Assembly (NCBI GenBank): GCA_965227265.1
Contig: OZ245738.1
Location: forward strand, 1,488,001 to 1,552,000
Length of the DNA: 64,000 nucleotides
Source of the DNA: UBA2336 sp965227265
GTDB taxonomy: Bacteria > Bacteroidota > Bacteroidia > Cytophagales > Cyclobacteriaceae
Reading direction: 5' to 3'
This document shows positions 17,469-28,600 of this stretch, in pieces. Made by a program: the position numbers and the translations under genes. Position 1 is the stretch's first letter, and every line of letters starts with the position of its first letter. The notes below the pieces were generated by a model. The model did no database searches and was not told the DNA's origin. It saw nothing but the letters and a program-made list of their open reading frames with translations.

Positions 17469-18263
17469 ATGGCAACCGAAAGTAAAGTACCGGCACTCGA
17501 AGTACATGATCTAACAGTTGCGTTTGACCGCAAACCAGTTCTCTGGAACATTGACTTAACAATTCCGCAAGGCAAGATTGTTGGTATTGTTGGGCCTAAC
17601 GGTGCCGGTAAATCCACACTCATTAAATCTATCATGGGTTTACTTCCGCTCAGCAGCGGTTATACGAAGTTATTCGATCAAGCAATTAATGATGTCCGTA
17701 ACAGGGTAAGTTATGTCCCTCAACGTGAGTCAGTTGACTGGGACTTTCCCGCTTCCGTTATGGATGTTGTGCTGATGGGTCGTTATTCCAAGCTTGGTTT
17801 ATTTAAGCGTCCGCGTAAAGCTGATCGTGATGCTGCGTTAGATTGTTTGAAGAAGGTTGGTATGGAAGCATTCGCAAATCGACAGATCTCGCAGTTGTCA
17901 GGCGGTCAGCAACAACGAACATTTCTCGCCCGGGCATTGGCTCAACAAGCTGATGTATACTTTATGGATGAACCTTTTGCGGGTGTTGATGCAGCTACAG
18001 AGAAAACAATAATCAACTTATTGCGTGATATGACGCAATCCGGAAAGACGGTTATCGTAGTTCACCATGATCTTCAATCCGTAACAAGTTATTTTGATTG
18101 GGTAATCATGATTAATACACGATTAGTTGCAAGCGGCCCAACAACAGAAACGTTCACGCAGGAGAATTTACAGGAAACCTATGGCGGCAAGCTAACACTG
18201 CTTGCTGATGTTGGTGATCTAATCCGCAGAGAAAACTTTCCGCAGCGCGAGAAAAAGATATGA
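17469..18263 (+). CDS. Metal ABC transporter ATP-binding protein
   Basis: 264 residues. Walker A GPNGAGKST, Q-loop 'SYVPQRESVDWDFP', signature 'LSGGQQQR', Walker B 'DVYFMDEPFAGVD', switch His in 'VIVVHHDLQSV'. The 'PQRESVDWDFPASVMDVVLMG' stretch is characteristic of the manganese/zinc (MntB/TroB) ATPases. It powers the two permeases that follow; the first permease start overlaps its stop by 4 bp. Confidence 0.95.
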   Translation: MATESKVPALEVHDLTVAFDRKPVLWNIDLTIPQGKIVGIVGPNGAGKSTLIKSIMGLLPLSSGYTKLFDQAINDVRNRVSYVPQRESVDWDFPASVMDVVLMGRYSKLGLFKRPRKADRDAALDCLKKVGMEAFANRQISQLSGGQQQRTFLARALAQQADVYFMDEPFAGVDAATEKTIINLLRDMTQSGKTVIVVHHDLQSVTSYFDWVIMINTRLVASGPTTETFTQENLQETYGGKLTLLADVGDLIRRENFPQREKKI

Positions 18264-19555
18264 ACTCTTTCCTGGAATTTTTCTCGTTCTCAGACCCCAA
18301 CATCCGCTATGTAGTAATCGGTTCGGTCTTGCTTACGGCAAGTTCAGCTATCGTAGGCACATTTACATTCCTCAACAAACGATCTTTAATTGGAGACGCA
18401 ATCGCACACGCGGTATTGCCTGGCATTTGTTTAGGCTTTATCGTATCAGGAACAAAAAATCCGTTGGCGCTTATTATTGGAGCATTCATTACCGGCTGGC
18501 TTTCATTAATAATTGTGGATTATGTTACGCGCAAAACCAGGATCAAAGAAGACACCGCTATTGGATTAGTCTTATCCGTTTTCTTCGGCATTGGAATTTT
18601 AATGTTAACCGTTATCCAGAAGTCGGGCAACGCATCGCAATCCGGTTTGGATCACTTTCTTTTTGGTAAAGCTGCGGCACTTGTTGGCAGCGATCTGTAT
18701 GCCTTTTTGATTGTTGCTTCTATCCTGCTGGTTGTTGTGTACGTAATGTTCAAGGAATTTGCTTTGTTAGCTTTCGATAAAGCTTACGCGAAATCAATTG
18801 GATATCCTGTACGCACATTAGAGTTAATTCTTACTTCGTTAATTGTTCTGGCTGTTGTGATTGGTATCCAGGCTGTTGGTGTTGTATTGATGGCCGCTAT
18901 CCTCATTACTCCTGCTGCAGCAGCGCGCTTCTGGACAGATAAAATTACTGTAATGGTTCTCCTGGCTTCTGCTTTTGGAGCTATTAGCGGATTATCGGGT
19001 GCTTACATTTCATTCATTGCTCCGGCAATGCCTACAGGACCTTGGATCGTAATTGTCATATCAGTGATTGCCTTCATTTCATTTTTCCTCGCGCCAAAAC
19101 GCGGTATTGTTTCACGCTTGATCCGGCAAAATAAAATTCATCGGACCATTAATAATGAAAACGTATTGAAAGTAATGTACCAGCTTGGTGAAGAAAATAA
19201 AAACTATTTCATTCCAAGGCATCTTGACGAAATTATCCGGAGAAGAAAATATGAAAGGGCTACGCTTCAAACCATTCTGCGCAGATTATTAAATCACGGC
19301 TACGTTGAGCAAACCGGTAATCTCTGGAACCTTTCAGAAGAAGGAAAAAATAAAGCCTTACGCGTTGTAAAAATTCATCGGTTATGGGAATTGTATCTCA
19401 CCACATACATGAAAATTGCTCCTGATCATGTACATGAAGACGCAGAAACGATTGAACACTTGTTAACACCTGAACTGGAAGCAGAACTCGAGAAACAATT
19501 GGGCTTTGCTGAACTCGATCCGCACCAGACAAAAATTCCATACCGAAATGAATGA
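18260..19555 (+). CDS. Metal ABC transporter permease with C-terminal DtxR-like sensor domain
   Basis: 431 residues. Residues 1 to about 280 are an ABC-3 family permease with eight or so membrane segments ('FTFLNKRSLIGDAIAHAVLPGICLGF', 'VLMAAILITPAAAARFW'). From about 300 a soluble region resembles a DtxR regulator: a winged-helix-like part (RATLQTILRRLLNHGYVEQ) and a metal-binding dimerisation part with IHRLWELYL (near 372), HVHEDAETIEH (near 390-400) and DPH (near 421). Such fusions are known in Bacteroidetes; the domain may sense cytoplasmic metal and gate the transporter, which is inference. The next permease starts 7 bp before this stop codon ends. Confidence 0.92.
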   Translation: MNSFLEFFSFSDPNIRYVVIGSVLLTASSAIVGTFTFLNKRSLIGDAIAHAVLPGICLGFIVSGTKNPLALIIGAFITGWLSLIIVDYVTRKTRIKEDTAIGLVLSVFFGIGILMLTVIQKSGNASQSGLDHFLFGKAAALVGSDLYAFLIVASILLVVVYVMFKEFALLAFDKAYAKSIGYPVRTLELILTSLIVLAVVIGIQAVGVVLMAAILITPAAAARFWTDKITVMVLLASAFGAISGLSGAYISFIAPAMPTGPWIVIVISVIAFISFFLAPKRGIVSRLIRQNKIHRTINNENVLKVMYQLGEENKNYFIPRHLDEIIRRRKYERATLQTILRRLLNHGYVEQTGNLWNLSEEGKNKALRVVKIHRLWELYLTTYMKIAPDHVHEDAETIEHLLTPELEAELEKQLGFAELDPHQTKIPYRNE

Positions 19556-20420
19556 TTTTTATATCATACTGACCGCTTCACTGGTAGCATCCAGCTGCGC
19601 ACTGCTTGGGTGTTTCTTAATCTTGCGAAAGATGGCCATGGTGGGCGATGCAATTTCACATGCTGTGCTTCCCGGAATTGTGCTCGCATTTTTGTTTTCC
19701 GGATCACGTGATTCGGTTACGATGCTTATTGGTGCCGGGTTGATTGGAATTTTTACAACATTCTTAATTGAATTCTTTCATAAAAAAGCAAAACTCCAAA
19801 CCGATGCTGCTATTGGCGTAACATTCACCTGGCTTTTTGCGGTTGGCGTTGTATTGATTTCAATTTTTGCGGGTAAGGTGGACCTTGATCAGGATTGCGT
19901 GTTGTATGGGGAGATTGCTTATGTTCCCCTGGATGTGATCATCTCTTCGTCAGGAACCAGCCTCGGTCCAAAAGCAATTTATGTTACGGGTTTTGTATTG
20001 CTAGCGATCATTATTTTTATCGTAACAGGTTATAAAGAACTTTTTCTCACAACGTTCGATCCAGCGTACGCTAGCGCCATTGGTATTTCAACTACGTTAT
20101 GGCATTATCTTTTGATGGGTGCAGTTTCCGTTACTACGGTATCATCGTTTGAATCTGTAGGTGCGATTTTAGTTGTTGCACTCCTCATTGCTCCGGCTGC
20201 GACAGCCTATTTACTAACCGATAATTTCAAATGGATGCTGGTGTTGTCATGCGTTTCAGGGATGCTTGCTTCCATATCAGGTTATTACTTTGCAGTTTGG
20301 TTGGATGGATCAATTGCAGGTGCTATTGCAGCCATGAGCGGCATTATCTTTGGGTTGGCTATGATCTTCTCTCCGACTCACGGATTAGTGTTCAAAAAGC
20401 TCAGACAAGTTGCCCACTAA
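19548..20420 (+). CDS. Metal ABC transporter permease, second subunit
   Basis: 290 residues from the ATG at 19548, overlapping the previous gene by 8 bp. ABC-3 permease motifs: 'LGCFLILRKMAMVGDAISHAVLPGIVLAF', 'LQTDAAIGVTFTWLFAVGV', 'SVGAILVVALLIAPAATAYLLT'. About eight membrane segments and no extra domain, in contrast to its partner. The pair probably forms the heterodimeric channel, as TroC/TroD. Last gene of the operon. Confidence 0.94.
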   Translation: MNDFYIILTASLVASSCALLGCFLILRKMAMVGDAISHAVLPGIVLAFLFSGSRDSVTMLIGAGLIGIFTTFLIEFFHKKAKLQTDAAIGVTFTWLFAVGVVLISIFAGKVDLDQDCVLYGEIAYVPLDVIISSSGTSLGPKAIYVTGFVLLAIIIFIVTGYKELFLTTFDPAYASAIGISTTLWHYLLMGAVSVTTVSSFESVGAILVVALLIAPAATAYLLTDNFKWMLVLSCVSGMLASISGYYFAVWLDGSIAGAIAAMSGIIFGLAMIFSPTHGLVFKKLRQVAH

Positions 20421-20510
20421 GTAATTTTGGTGAAGTAATATTTTTCATCAACTTCGCTTTATCGAACTGCCTATTTTTATTCAACTTTGCAGCCATTCGT
20501 TAACCATATC

Positions 20511-22493
20511 GTGAGAATATTTTTTGCTTTCCTTTTTTTATTGAGCAACACGTTACTGTCAGCACAGGATAACAAAGACGCTGTATGGTATGAAAGCTTC
20601 TTTTATGAAAAGCCGAAGAAGACGGTCGAAGAAGCCTTATCGATCGCAGAAGACAAGCTCCAGAATGCTATTGAATCAAGCGACAAAGCTGCTCAAGCCC
20701 GTGCAAACATTGAGATTGGACTGATCAGGCTTAACCGGATGAATGATTTTGGCCAAGCCATGGATCCGCTTATTGCAGCGCTTGAATTAACGGATTCGGC
20801 ATCGCTCATCAAAGAAAGAACGCTGGTGTACTTAGCATTGTCACGGGTATCAGAACGGGTAAGTGAAAATTTTAAAAGTATTGAATACCTAAAGCTTGCT
20901 TACGAGCTTAACGATGTCAATAAAGAGCCATTCACGGTAACCTTAATTCTTCACGAACTTGGGCGCGTACACCTGGCTAGTGGCAATACAGATGAAGCCT
21001 TAAAAAATTACGATTTATTAATCAAACTAAGCGAAGATTTTAATCAGCCTGACCGGGAAGCAGATGCACTTTTTCACAAGGGTATTTTGTTTGCCAATAT
21101 TAAAGACCATCCGAAGGCGCTTGAAAATTATAAATCAGCACTTGCAATCCGCAGGCTGCGCGGAGATAAAACAGGTGAAGCAGAAGCACTCAATTCAATT
21201 GCGGATCTTTACATTTTAATGAACAATAGCGATCGGGCTATAGCCAATTATGTTGCCTCTCTTGAAATCTTTCAACGCCTAAAAGATAATGCCCGACTAG
21301 CAGAACTATATAATGATGTCGGTGGGTTTTACTTAAGAAAAGGTGATTACCCCCGAGCCATCGCTAACCTCGAACTTGGCTTGCAAGCCGGTAATCAGGC
21401 GCAGATTCAGGAACAAATCATGAAAAGCTATGAATACTTAAGTGATTGTTATAAGGCACTGGGCGATTACAAGAAAGCGCTTGAGTATGAAGAGCTTCAT
21501 CAGGCGATCGAAGAATTTATTCAAAGTGAAAAAGATGACCGTGAAGTTATTGATATGCAGAATCGCTACACGTTAAATAAAAAAGAAACTCAAATAAATA
21601 AGCTTGAAGCAGACCGTGCTGAACGCGAACGTGAAATTGAATCGCAACGAAAGATCAGAAATTTCCTTTTCCTGCTGATTGGATTCGGTGTTGTTATCGT
21701 GATCTTAATTTTATATGGCTACGTTCAGAAACAACGTTCTGCCAAAAGACTTGAGTTACTCAACACGCAGATCAGCTTACAAAATGAGCAGCTTCAACAA
21801 TTAAACGCAACCAAGGATAAGTTCTTCTCCATTATCAGTCACGATTTAAAAGGTCCATTAAACTCACTTACTTCCTTTTCAGGATTATTGATTAACTACT
21901 TTGACAGCTTAAGCAAAGAAGAAATTCAATCACTGGCGCATGATCTGGACAAATCTTTAAAAAATCTTTTTGCGTTGCTGGAAAATCTACTGGAATGGTC
22001 AAGATCACAAACCGGTGCGATTGAATTTAAACCAGAGCCATTTGACTTATCCGAGCTTGTTCAGGAAAACATTGAGTTGCTTGATGCCCAGGCCGGAACA
22101 AAAGAGATTACATTACACTATGCTAATGCCCAACCGATCACGGTGATGGCGCATAGAAACTCAGTCACAACAGTTATCCGGAATTTGATCAGCAATGCGA
22201 TTAAATTTACGCCTAAAGGTGGAACGATTACATTATCAGCAACAAAAAATAATGAAGAAGCACTTGTATCCATTGCCGATACAGGTGTTGGTATGAGCAA
22301 AGAAGTGATCGATAAATTATTCCGGATCGATGCCAAGCATTCTACCAAAGGTACTGCTGAAGAAAAAGGAACCGGATTAGGGCTTGTGCTCTGTAAAGAT
22401 TTTGTTGAAAAGAATAGAGGAAATATAGGCGTGCAAAGCGATGAAGGGAAGGGTTCAACCTTTTACTTTACGTTACCAACAACAATTTCTTAA
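20511..22493 (+). CDS. Tetratricopeptide-repeat sensor histidine kinase
   Basis: 660 residues from GTG 20511; a TTG at 20487 is in frame, but the later start gives a clean signal peptide (RIFFAFLFLLSNTLLSAQ). The periplasmic part (about 20-375) has several TPR units ('ALKNYDLLIKLSED', 'ALENYKSALAIRRLRGDKTGEAEALNSIA'). One membrane helix lies near 385-405, then a coiled coil. The kinase core has H-box FFSIISHDLKGPLNSL, N-box 'VIRNLISNAIKFTPKGG', G1 DTGVGMS and G2 GTGLGLVLC. No receiver is fused and none is adjacent. It ends convergently with, and overlapping by 4 bp, the glucan-locus regulator. Confidence 0.92.
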   Translation: MRIFFAFLFLLSNTLLSAQDNKDAVWYESFFYEKPKKTVEEALSIAEDKLQNAIESSDKAAQARANIEIGLIRLNRMNDFGQAMDPLIAALELTDSASLIKERTLVYLALSRVSERVSENFKSIEYLKLAYELNDVNKEPFTVTLILHELGRVHLASGNTDEALKNYDLLIKLSEDFNQPDREADALFHKGILFANIKDHPKALENYKSALAIRRLRGDKTGEAEALNSIADLYILMNNSDRAIANYVASLEIFQRLKDNARLAELYNDVGGFYLRKGDYPRAIANLELGLQAGNQAQIQEQIMKSYEYLSDCYKALGDYKKALEYEELHQAIEEFIQSEKDDREVIDMQNRYTLNKKETQINKLEADRAEREREIESQRKIRNFLFLLIGFGVVIVILILYGYVQKQRSAKRLELLNTQISLQNEQLQQLNATKDKFFSIISHDLKGPLNSLTSFSGLLINYFDSLSKEEIQSLAHDLDKSLKNLFALLENLLEWSRSQTGAIEFKPEPFDLSELVQENIELLDAQAGTKEITLHYANAQPITVMAHRNSVTTVIRNLISNAIKFTPKGGTITLSATKNNEEALVSIADTGVGMSKEVIDKLFRIDAKHSTKGTAEEKGTGLGLVLCKDFVEKNRGNIGVQSDEGKGSTFYFTLPTTIS

Positions 22494-25396
22494 AAGTTCA
22501 GAATATACTCCTGCAAGTTTAGCTTACGATCAAGTTGCAGTTTTTTTCTAAGTCGATACCGGCTGATTTCCACTCCCCTTACAGAAATATTCAACAAGTG
22601 CGCAATTTCTTTTGTTGACAGATTCATGCGCAGGTAAGCGCTTAGCTTCATATCCTGAGGACTTAAAACCGGGTAAGAAGATTTGAACCTTCTTGAAAAA
22701 TCTCCATGTACATTATCAAAATGTAATTGAAAATGTTCCCAATCATGATCCGATGAGAGGTTTGTTTCAATATCACGAACAAGCCTTGTTAATTCTTTCG
22801 AAACTTCTTCGGTACTCTTTTTTGAAATGCTTCTCAAATTATCTTTTACTCCCGAAATAAATTCATTCTTATTGAGAATCAGCACGGTAGAAGTCCCTAA
22901 CTCTTTATTCATGTGCATGAGTTCGGCTTCAAGCTTTTCATTTTTGAGGCGGGTGATTTCTTCTTGATTTTTCTGCGCAAGCAACTCCATTTCATTATCC
23001 TTTCGGATAAGTTCCTTCTGTTGCTGGATATTCATGAGCCGTTTTTCATTCCTGTGCTTACGGTCAATAAATCCGAAACCTGTATATAACAAACCCAATA
23101 CAGTTATACCATAAATCATATACGCCCAGGCTGTTCTGTACCAGGGTGGATCGATAAAAAATTGAAAGGTCATCTCCTTACTAATCTCTCCATATACGTT
23201 TCTTGATCGAACATGAAAAGTATATTTCCCTTCGCGTAAGTTGGTGTATTCCTTTTGAGTTTGCGAAGTCCACTCCGACCAGGTTTTTTCAAACTTATCA
23301 AGATAGAACTGATGGACTACCTCTCCGTTGCCTTCAAAGGAAGTTGCCGAGAATGTAAAATTTATGGAGTTGCTTTTATAGGGAAGCGTGATGATTTCAT
23401 CTTCAGACTGACTTTCTGTTATTTCATTCTCATTCACGTGATTTCCATAAAACAATAAAGAGTCACCTGCTGCTGTAGTCGAAAATCTGCGAATGTGTGT
23501 TTTAAATCGCGACTCAGTTGTCATTTTCATGTTCGGGTCGTAATGAACAAACCCCTCCTTCGCGCCAAACAATACCTCATTGTTTTCCAACACAATCATA
23601 TTTTCAAGATCATCATTCAAAAAACCCCTGATCTTGTTGAAGATGTTTACTTCAAGAGCATAGTTTCCAACGGTGTTCTTTCTCAACACGCCAATCTGAT
23701 TGCTTCCAGTGAAATAAATACTACCAAATGCATCTTCCCTGACATGCCAAAGCTGAGCATGTTCACCCAGTAAGCTTGTAAAGAAAGGGTCCCGGGCAAA
23801 TCGATCAGTTTTCTTATCATATTTATAAATTCCATTTTCTGACGTAAAGATCAATTCGTTACGAATGTTGAATACATTTATTAAAGCATTGGAAGGGAAG
23901 CCTTTATCTGCACCATAAAAATCTATGGAACGAATGTTTGTAGCAGAATCATCGAACATAATTTTGTAGACACCCTTGTATCCATGCGTGATCCACAAAG
24001 CACCATCACGATCCTGCTCCATCACACGCGATGATTCCTTAAATCCATCAAGCTTGTGACTGAATGTCCAGTGATTGTTCTTTTTTTGTAAAAGTTCAAG
24101 TCCATTGTATGAACCTTCCACGAGTAAATTCATCTTCTGCCTCAATTGCAGAAAAATCCAGGCACCCGGTTCATTCGAGAGCAACGTACTCTTATCCCCT
24201 TCAATGCGGAACGACCCACTATGATGTCCCATCATTAGATCATTTCCATACCTGCCGATGTGATATACCTGCCCACGGGTATTCTCAACAAGCTTGAACG
24301 ATGCGTTATTGACTTTTATATCTTTTACATAAAGTCCGGTATTGGTACCTAAATAAAATTTATTGTTATCCAGATACGCGGTGTAGCCCGTTCCGGGAAG
24401 ACCAACCTGTTCGTTAATAAAGGTAAAGGGTGAACCAAGCTCTACATAAGCAAGCCCATTGTTTTGGCCGATCCAGAGATTCTGAAGATCATCTTCAAAG
24501 ATGCTGAGTACCGTTCTGTTCTGAAGGCCTGTGCCACTGGTTAGCTGCACAAGAATTTTTCCCTGGTCATTAATAATCCATAAGCCATGATTTTGTGTTC
24601 CCACTGCGAAATTTCCATTCTTGAGTCGTACCATCACGTTAACGATAGCTTCCCTGAATATAGCTTGCAACGCTGGGCGCCAGGGTTTGATCATACCATT
24701 ACTAAATTCAAAAACTCCCTGTTGAAAGGTGCTGATAATAAGTCGGTTTGAGGAATATGGTAAGATGGATGAAACACCCATATTTTTAAAAAAAGCTCCC
24801 CCCTCCATCATATCGAGATTATCGGCATTGAGTTGCGTCACTCCGCGTTCACGCTCTTCCACATAAATCTCACGGTTAACAAAAAAAGAAAGCTCAAGCG
24901 GATGGACAGGCTTGATTACAGTAAACTTTCCATGTTCATAAACAAAGATGTTAGAGAATGTACAGAAGTATACACGGCCTTCATCCAGAAATACATTCCA
25001 CGTTTCATCAAAGTTTCGGTATTGGGCAGGTAGGCTGTCAGCCAATGAAGTATAATAAAGCTGGCCCTGTTTATCCGGGAAGAAATACCCGAAATCTCCC
25101 TGACAGCCTACGAAAATTTTGCCTGCATTGTCGATTGCTACACTCCGCATCTTGGAGCCATTCTTTGCACGATAAATTTGCCAGCGACTTCCGTCAAATT
25201 CGAGCAGACCAAAATTGTTGGCTACATAAACCAGCCCGCGCCTATCCTGAGCGATATCCCAGTTCTGAATTCCTGCCCCGTAATCCTGGGTACTGAAGTT
25301 TCTGACGGACGGTACACCTGCCAAATCTGATTGAGAAAAGGAGTTTATCGAAATAATGGCAAAAAGGGCACAGAATACTGCCTTGGCCGGGGTCAT
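22490..25396 (-). CDS. Reg_prop / Y_Y_Y membrane regulator with C-terminal LuxR-type HTH
   Basis: 968 residues. Signal peptide (first 22), a large periplasmic propeller built of Reg_prop-like blades ('FEDDLQNLWIGQNNGLAYVE', 'DRDGALWITHGYKGVYKI'), a Y_Y_Y domain near 690-760 (YKSNSINFTFSATSFEG), one membrane helix near 770-790, a coiled coil, and a LuxR-type helix-turn-helix at the end (LSTKEIAHLLNISVRGVEISRYRLRKKL). There is no kinase domain, so it probably transmits directly from periplasm to DNA. It is divergent from susC with a 244-bp gap and is the likely sensor-regulator of the glucan locus; the ligand would be a glucan oligosaccharide (inference). Confidence 0.9.
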   Translation of the reverse strand: MTPAKAVFCALFAIISINSFSQSDLAGVPSVRNFSTQDYGAGIQNWDIAQDRRGLVYVANNFGLLEFDGSRWQIYRAKNGSKMRSVAIDNAGKIFVGCQGDFGYFFPDKQGQLYYTSLADSLPAQYRNFDETWNVFLDEGRVYFCTFSNIFVYEHGKFTVIKPVHPLELSFFVNREIYVEERERGVTQLNADNLDMMEGGAFFKNMGVSSILPYSSNRLIISTFQQGVFEFSNGMIKPWRPALQAIFREAIVNVMVRLKNGNFAVGTQNHGLWIINDQGKILVQLTSGTGLQNRTVLSIFEDDLQNLWIGQNNGLAYVELGSPFTFINEQVGLPGTGYTAYLDNNKFYLGTNTGLYVKDIKVNNASFKLVENTRGQVYHIGRYGNDLMMGHHSGSFRIEGDKSTLLSNEPGAWIFLQLRQKMNLLVEGSYNGLELLQKKNNHWTFSHKLDGFKESSRVMEQDRDGALWITHGYKGVYKIMFDDSATNIRSIDFYGADKGFPSNALINVFNIRNELIFTSENGIYKYDKKTDRFARDPFFTSLLGEHAQLWHVREDAFGSIYFTGSNQIGVLRKNTVGNYALEVNIFNKIRGFLNDDLENMIVLENNEVLFGAKEGFVHYDPNMKMTTESRFKTHIRRFSTTAAGDSLLFYGNHVNENEITESQSEDEIITLPYKSNSINFTFSATSFEGNGEVVHQFYLDKFEKTWSEWTSQTQKEYTNLREGKYTFHVRSRNVYGEISKEMTFQFFIDPPWYRTAWAYMIYGITVLGLLYTGFGFIDRKHRNEKRLMNIQQQKELIRKDNEMELLAQKNQEEITRLKNEKLEAELMHMNKELGTSTVLILNKNEFISGVKDNLRSISKKSTEEVSKELTRLVRDIETNLSSDHDWEHFQLHFDNVHGDFSRRFKSSYPVLSPQDMKLSAYLRMNLSTKEIAHLLNISVRGVEISRYRLRKKLQLDRKLNLQEYILNF

Positions 25397-25489
25397 GATG
25401 AACTAAAATTTTATCAATGTAGTATTTAATTCCGCTCCAATAAAAATAAAAGTGCCTAAAATGACTAAAAAATGACATTTTTAATACCC

Positions 25490-25508
25490 TTGATGTATTT
25501 TTGATGTA
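25490..25508. promoter_or_regulatory. Direct repeat TTGATGTA x2, candidate regulator site
   Basis: TTGATGTA occurs at 25490-25497 and 25501-25508, start to start 11 bp, one helical turn. It lies in the gap between the regulator gene and susC, 133 bp before the susC start. This spacing suits two protomers of a LuxR-type HTH on one DNA face. Confidence 0.4.
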
Positions 25509-25585
25509 GTCATTATTTGCAATTGACGTAAGATTGATGCACTTCTCAATTTGCACTACAAGCCTTTATATCGGAATTTGTAAAC

Positions 25586-25611
25586 GTTTGCATAAAATTG
25601 TATTTGCAAAC
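25586..25611. promoter_or_regulatory. Inverted repeat GTTTGCA-N12-TGCAAAC before susC
   Basis: Seven-base perfect arms 12 nt apart, 29 bp before the susC ATG. A promoter-like TGTATTTG sits within it at 25599-25606. A shorter LacI-like palindrome AAACGTTT overlaps the left arm. Role unproven. Confidence 0.4.
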
Positions 25612-25640
25612 TATTGCACATAAACCTTAACCCTTTCTGA

Positions 25641-28600
25641 ATGAAATATTTCTACTCTCTACTCTTCGTTTTATTGCTGGGCAACACTGCGTTTGCCCAA
25701 ACTACAGTCAGTGGCAAAGTAACCGACAGCAAAGGTGACGGCCTGCCTGGAGTTAGCGTTTCCCTAAAAGGAACCTCTACGGGTATTATCTGCGATGCAG
25801 ATGGATCATATACGATTTCGGTACCCGCTGATGGTACACTTGTTTTCAGTTTTATTGGATTCAAGACTAATGAAGTTCAAGTTGGCGGAAGAACTAAACT
25901 TGATGTACAACTTGAAGAAGACGTTACCTCCCTGGAAGAGGTTGTTGTAATTGGGTATGGCGTTCAAAAGAAAAGTGTTGCTACAGCTTCTATTTCTAAG
26001 GTAAGCGACAAACAGTTACAAGGTTTTCCGATTGCCAACGTAGGCAACATGTTACAGGGTCAAGTATCGGGTGTAACCTTTAAAGCTTCTTCGGGCCAAC
26101 CGGGATCAGCCTTACGACTTTTTGTACGTGGGCCAGGCACAAACGGTGATGCAAGTCCATTAGTTGTTGTAGATGGAATGACTGCTAATGATGGAGTATT
26201 GTCAAGCTTGAATCCATCCGATATTGAATCAATACAAATTCTAAAAGATGCAGCCTCTTCAGCAATTTACGGAGCTCGTGGTGCCAACGGTGTTATTATG
26301 GTAACTACCAAACGAGCAAAGGCTGGAGAAACCAAATTCGATTATAACATGTACTACGGTGTCTCAAAACCCTGGAGAACTCCAGAAGTATTGAATGCTA
26401 AAGAATATGTGCGACTTACGCGTGAGAAATATCAAAATGGAAATTCTACACTGCCGATAGGATTTCCGGATGAAAATAACCTTCCTGCAAATTCAGATTG
26501 GTTCGGAAAAATTATTGAGCCTGCGGCAACACAAACACATCAGCTTTCAGTAGCTAAGGGAACTGAAAACGGTAGTGTCCTGGCATCCTTTTCGTACTTC
26601 GATCAAAAAGGTATTGTCGCACCGAAAAAATCGAACATGAAAAGATTTAGTGCGCGTATTAATACAGAACAAAAGGTTAATAAAGTGTTCTCCTTTGGAG
26701 AAAATTTATACTTCTCCCGTGGCACTAATGAAAGCATCGGTGATAACAACGTTTTCGGCTCTCCGATCAGCGAGGCGCTCGTATACGATCCTATTACACC
26801 TTATTATGATGAAAATGGAACGTATGGTTTTGCCCAATCTCCGTACGTACAAAAGGAATATTTAAATCCGCTAAGCCAGATTTTTATAACCAACTCGTCC
26901 GGTAGTCAGAACAATGTTTTAGGTAATGCCTATTTAAAGTTTAATATTTTAAAGGGACTGACCTTTAGAACGGATGCTGGTATTGATTATAATGTTTATT
27001 CAAACCGCGGTTTCACTCCGTCCTACAAATTTTTTGATACCCAAGGAAACCAGCTTAACATCACGAATGATCTGAATGATATCAACGAGGGTATTGCTAA
27101 AGTATTTATATGGCAATGGGAAAACTATGCTACCTACAACAGAAGCTTTGGTAAGCACAATGGCGAGTTAACCGTTGGTACTACTGCGCGTGAACAGACT
27201 GGTAACGGATTTGGAGCATCATCCTCTGGCATTCCAGAAGAAGTGCAATTCGATCCTAATTTTCAGGTAATTTCCAACACACCGGATACATTAAGAAGAT
27301 CGTATAGCTACAACAACGAGAAATATAGTTTATTAAGCTTTTTTGGCCGTTTGAATTACAACTACGATGAGCGGTTTCTAGCCACTTTTATCGTGAGAAG
27401 AGATGCTACTTCGCGATTCGGATCGGATAAGCGATTTGGAATATTTCCATCCGTAGCGTTGGGTTGGGTTGTTTCGAAAGAATCATTCTGGAATGTTGAG
27501 GCTATAGACTTTTTAAAATTCAGAGTAAGCTATGGTATTAATGGAAGTGATCGTATTCCCGACCTTGCATACACCTCACTCATTGGCTTAACAGCCCAGT
27601 ATCCATTTGGTAAGCCTGGTTCTCAAACTATTTACAATGGCCAATCAGCGCTTGATTTACCCAATCCCGCATTGCAATGGGAACAGAGTAAGCAATTCGA
27701 TGTAGGTTTTGAATTCGGCTTATTAAACAGTAAGCTGAATATAGAATTGGATTATTACATAAAAACAACTGATAAATTATTAATGGCGAGAACAGTACTT
27801 GATTTGTTAGGTGCTGGTGGTGGCCAAGGTAACGTTGGTCAAATGGTTAATCGAGGGCTGGAACTTGAAGTAAACTATGCAACCAATTTAGGTCCTGTAA
27901 GTTTTAATGCCGGATTCAATTTCACCACGCTAAGAAATAGAGCAACAAAAGTGAATGATGAAGGTTTTATTAATGGCTATACGTGGCCGGTTCGTAATAC
28001 AGTTATTACCCGAATGGAAGAAGGGCAACCTGTTGGATACTTCAGAGGTTATAAAACCGCGGGGATCTTCAAGGATGAAAATGAAATATTTGAACACATT
28101 AATGGTGATGGGGAGCTTTTGCAACCCAATGCAAAACCCGGTGATATTAAATATGTAGATCATGATGGTAACGGTGTGATTGACGTCAATGACCAAACGT
28201 ACATTGGCAAGCCTTGGGCGAGCGTAATCATCGGATTAAACCTACGCGCTTCTTACAAAGGCTTTGATGTTAGAGCCCTTTTCACAGGCAGCTTTGGAAA
28301 TGATATTTTCCGAGCATATGAAAGACAGGATGTTATTAATAATAACTACACAAAAGAATGGTTAGGCCGCTGGACCGAATCAAATCCAAATGCTTCCTAC
28401 CCTAGACTTACAACAAATGATTCTAACAACAATTCAAGAGCCTCAGATTTCTACGTTGAAGATGGTTCGTTTGTAAGGCTTAAGAATTTTCAGGTTGGAT
28501 ATACACTACCCTCAAATCTTACGAACAAGGCGTTAGTACGTTCGCTTCGCGTGTATGTTGCATTTGACAATTTGTGGACACTTACCGAGTACACCGGATT

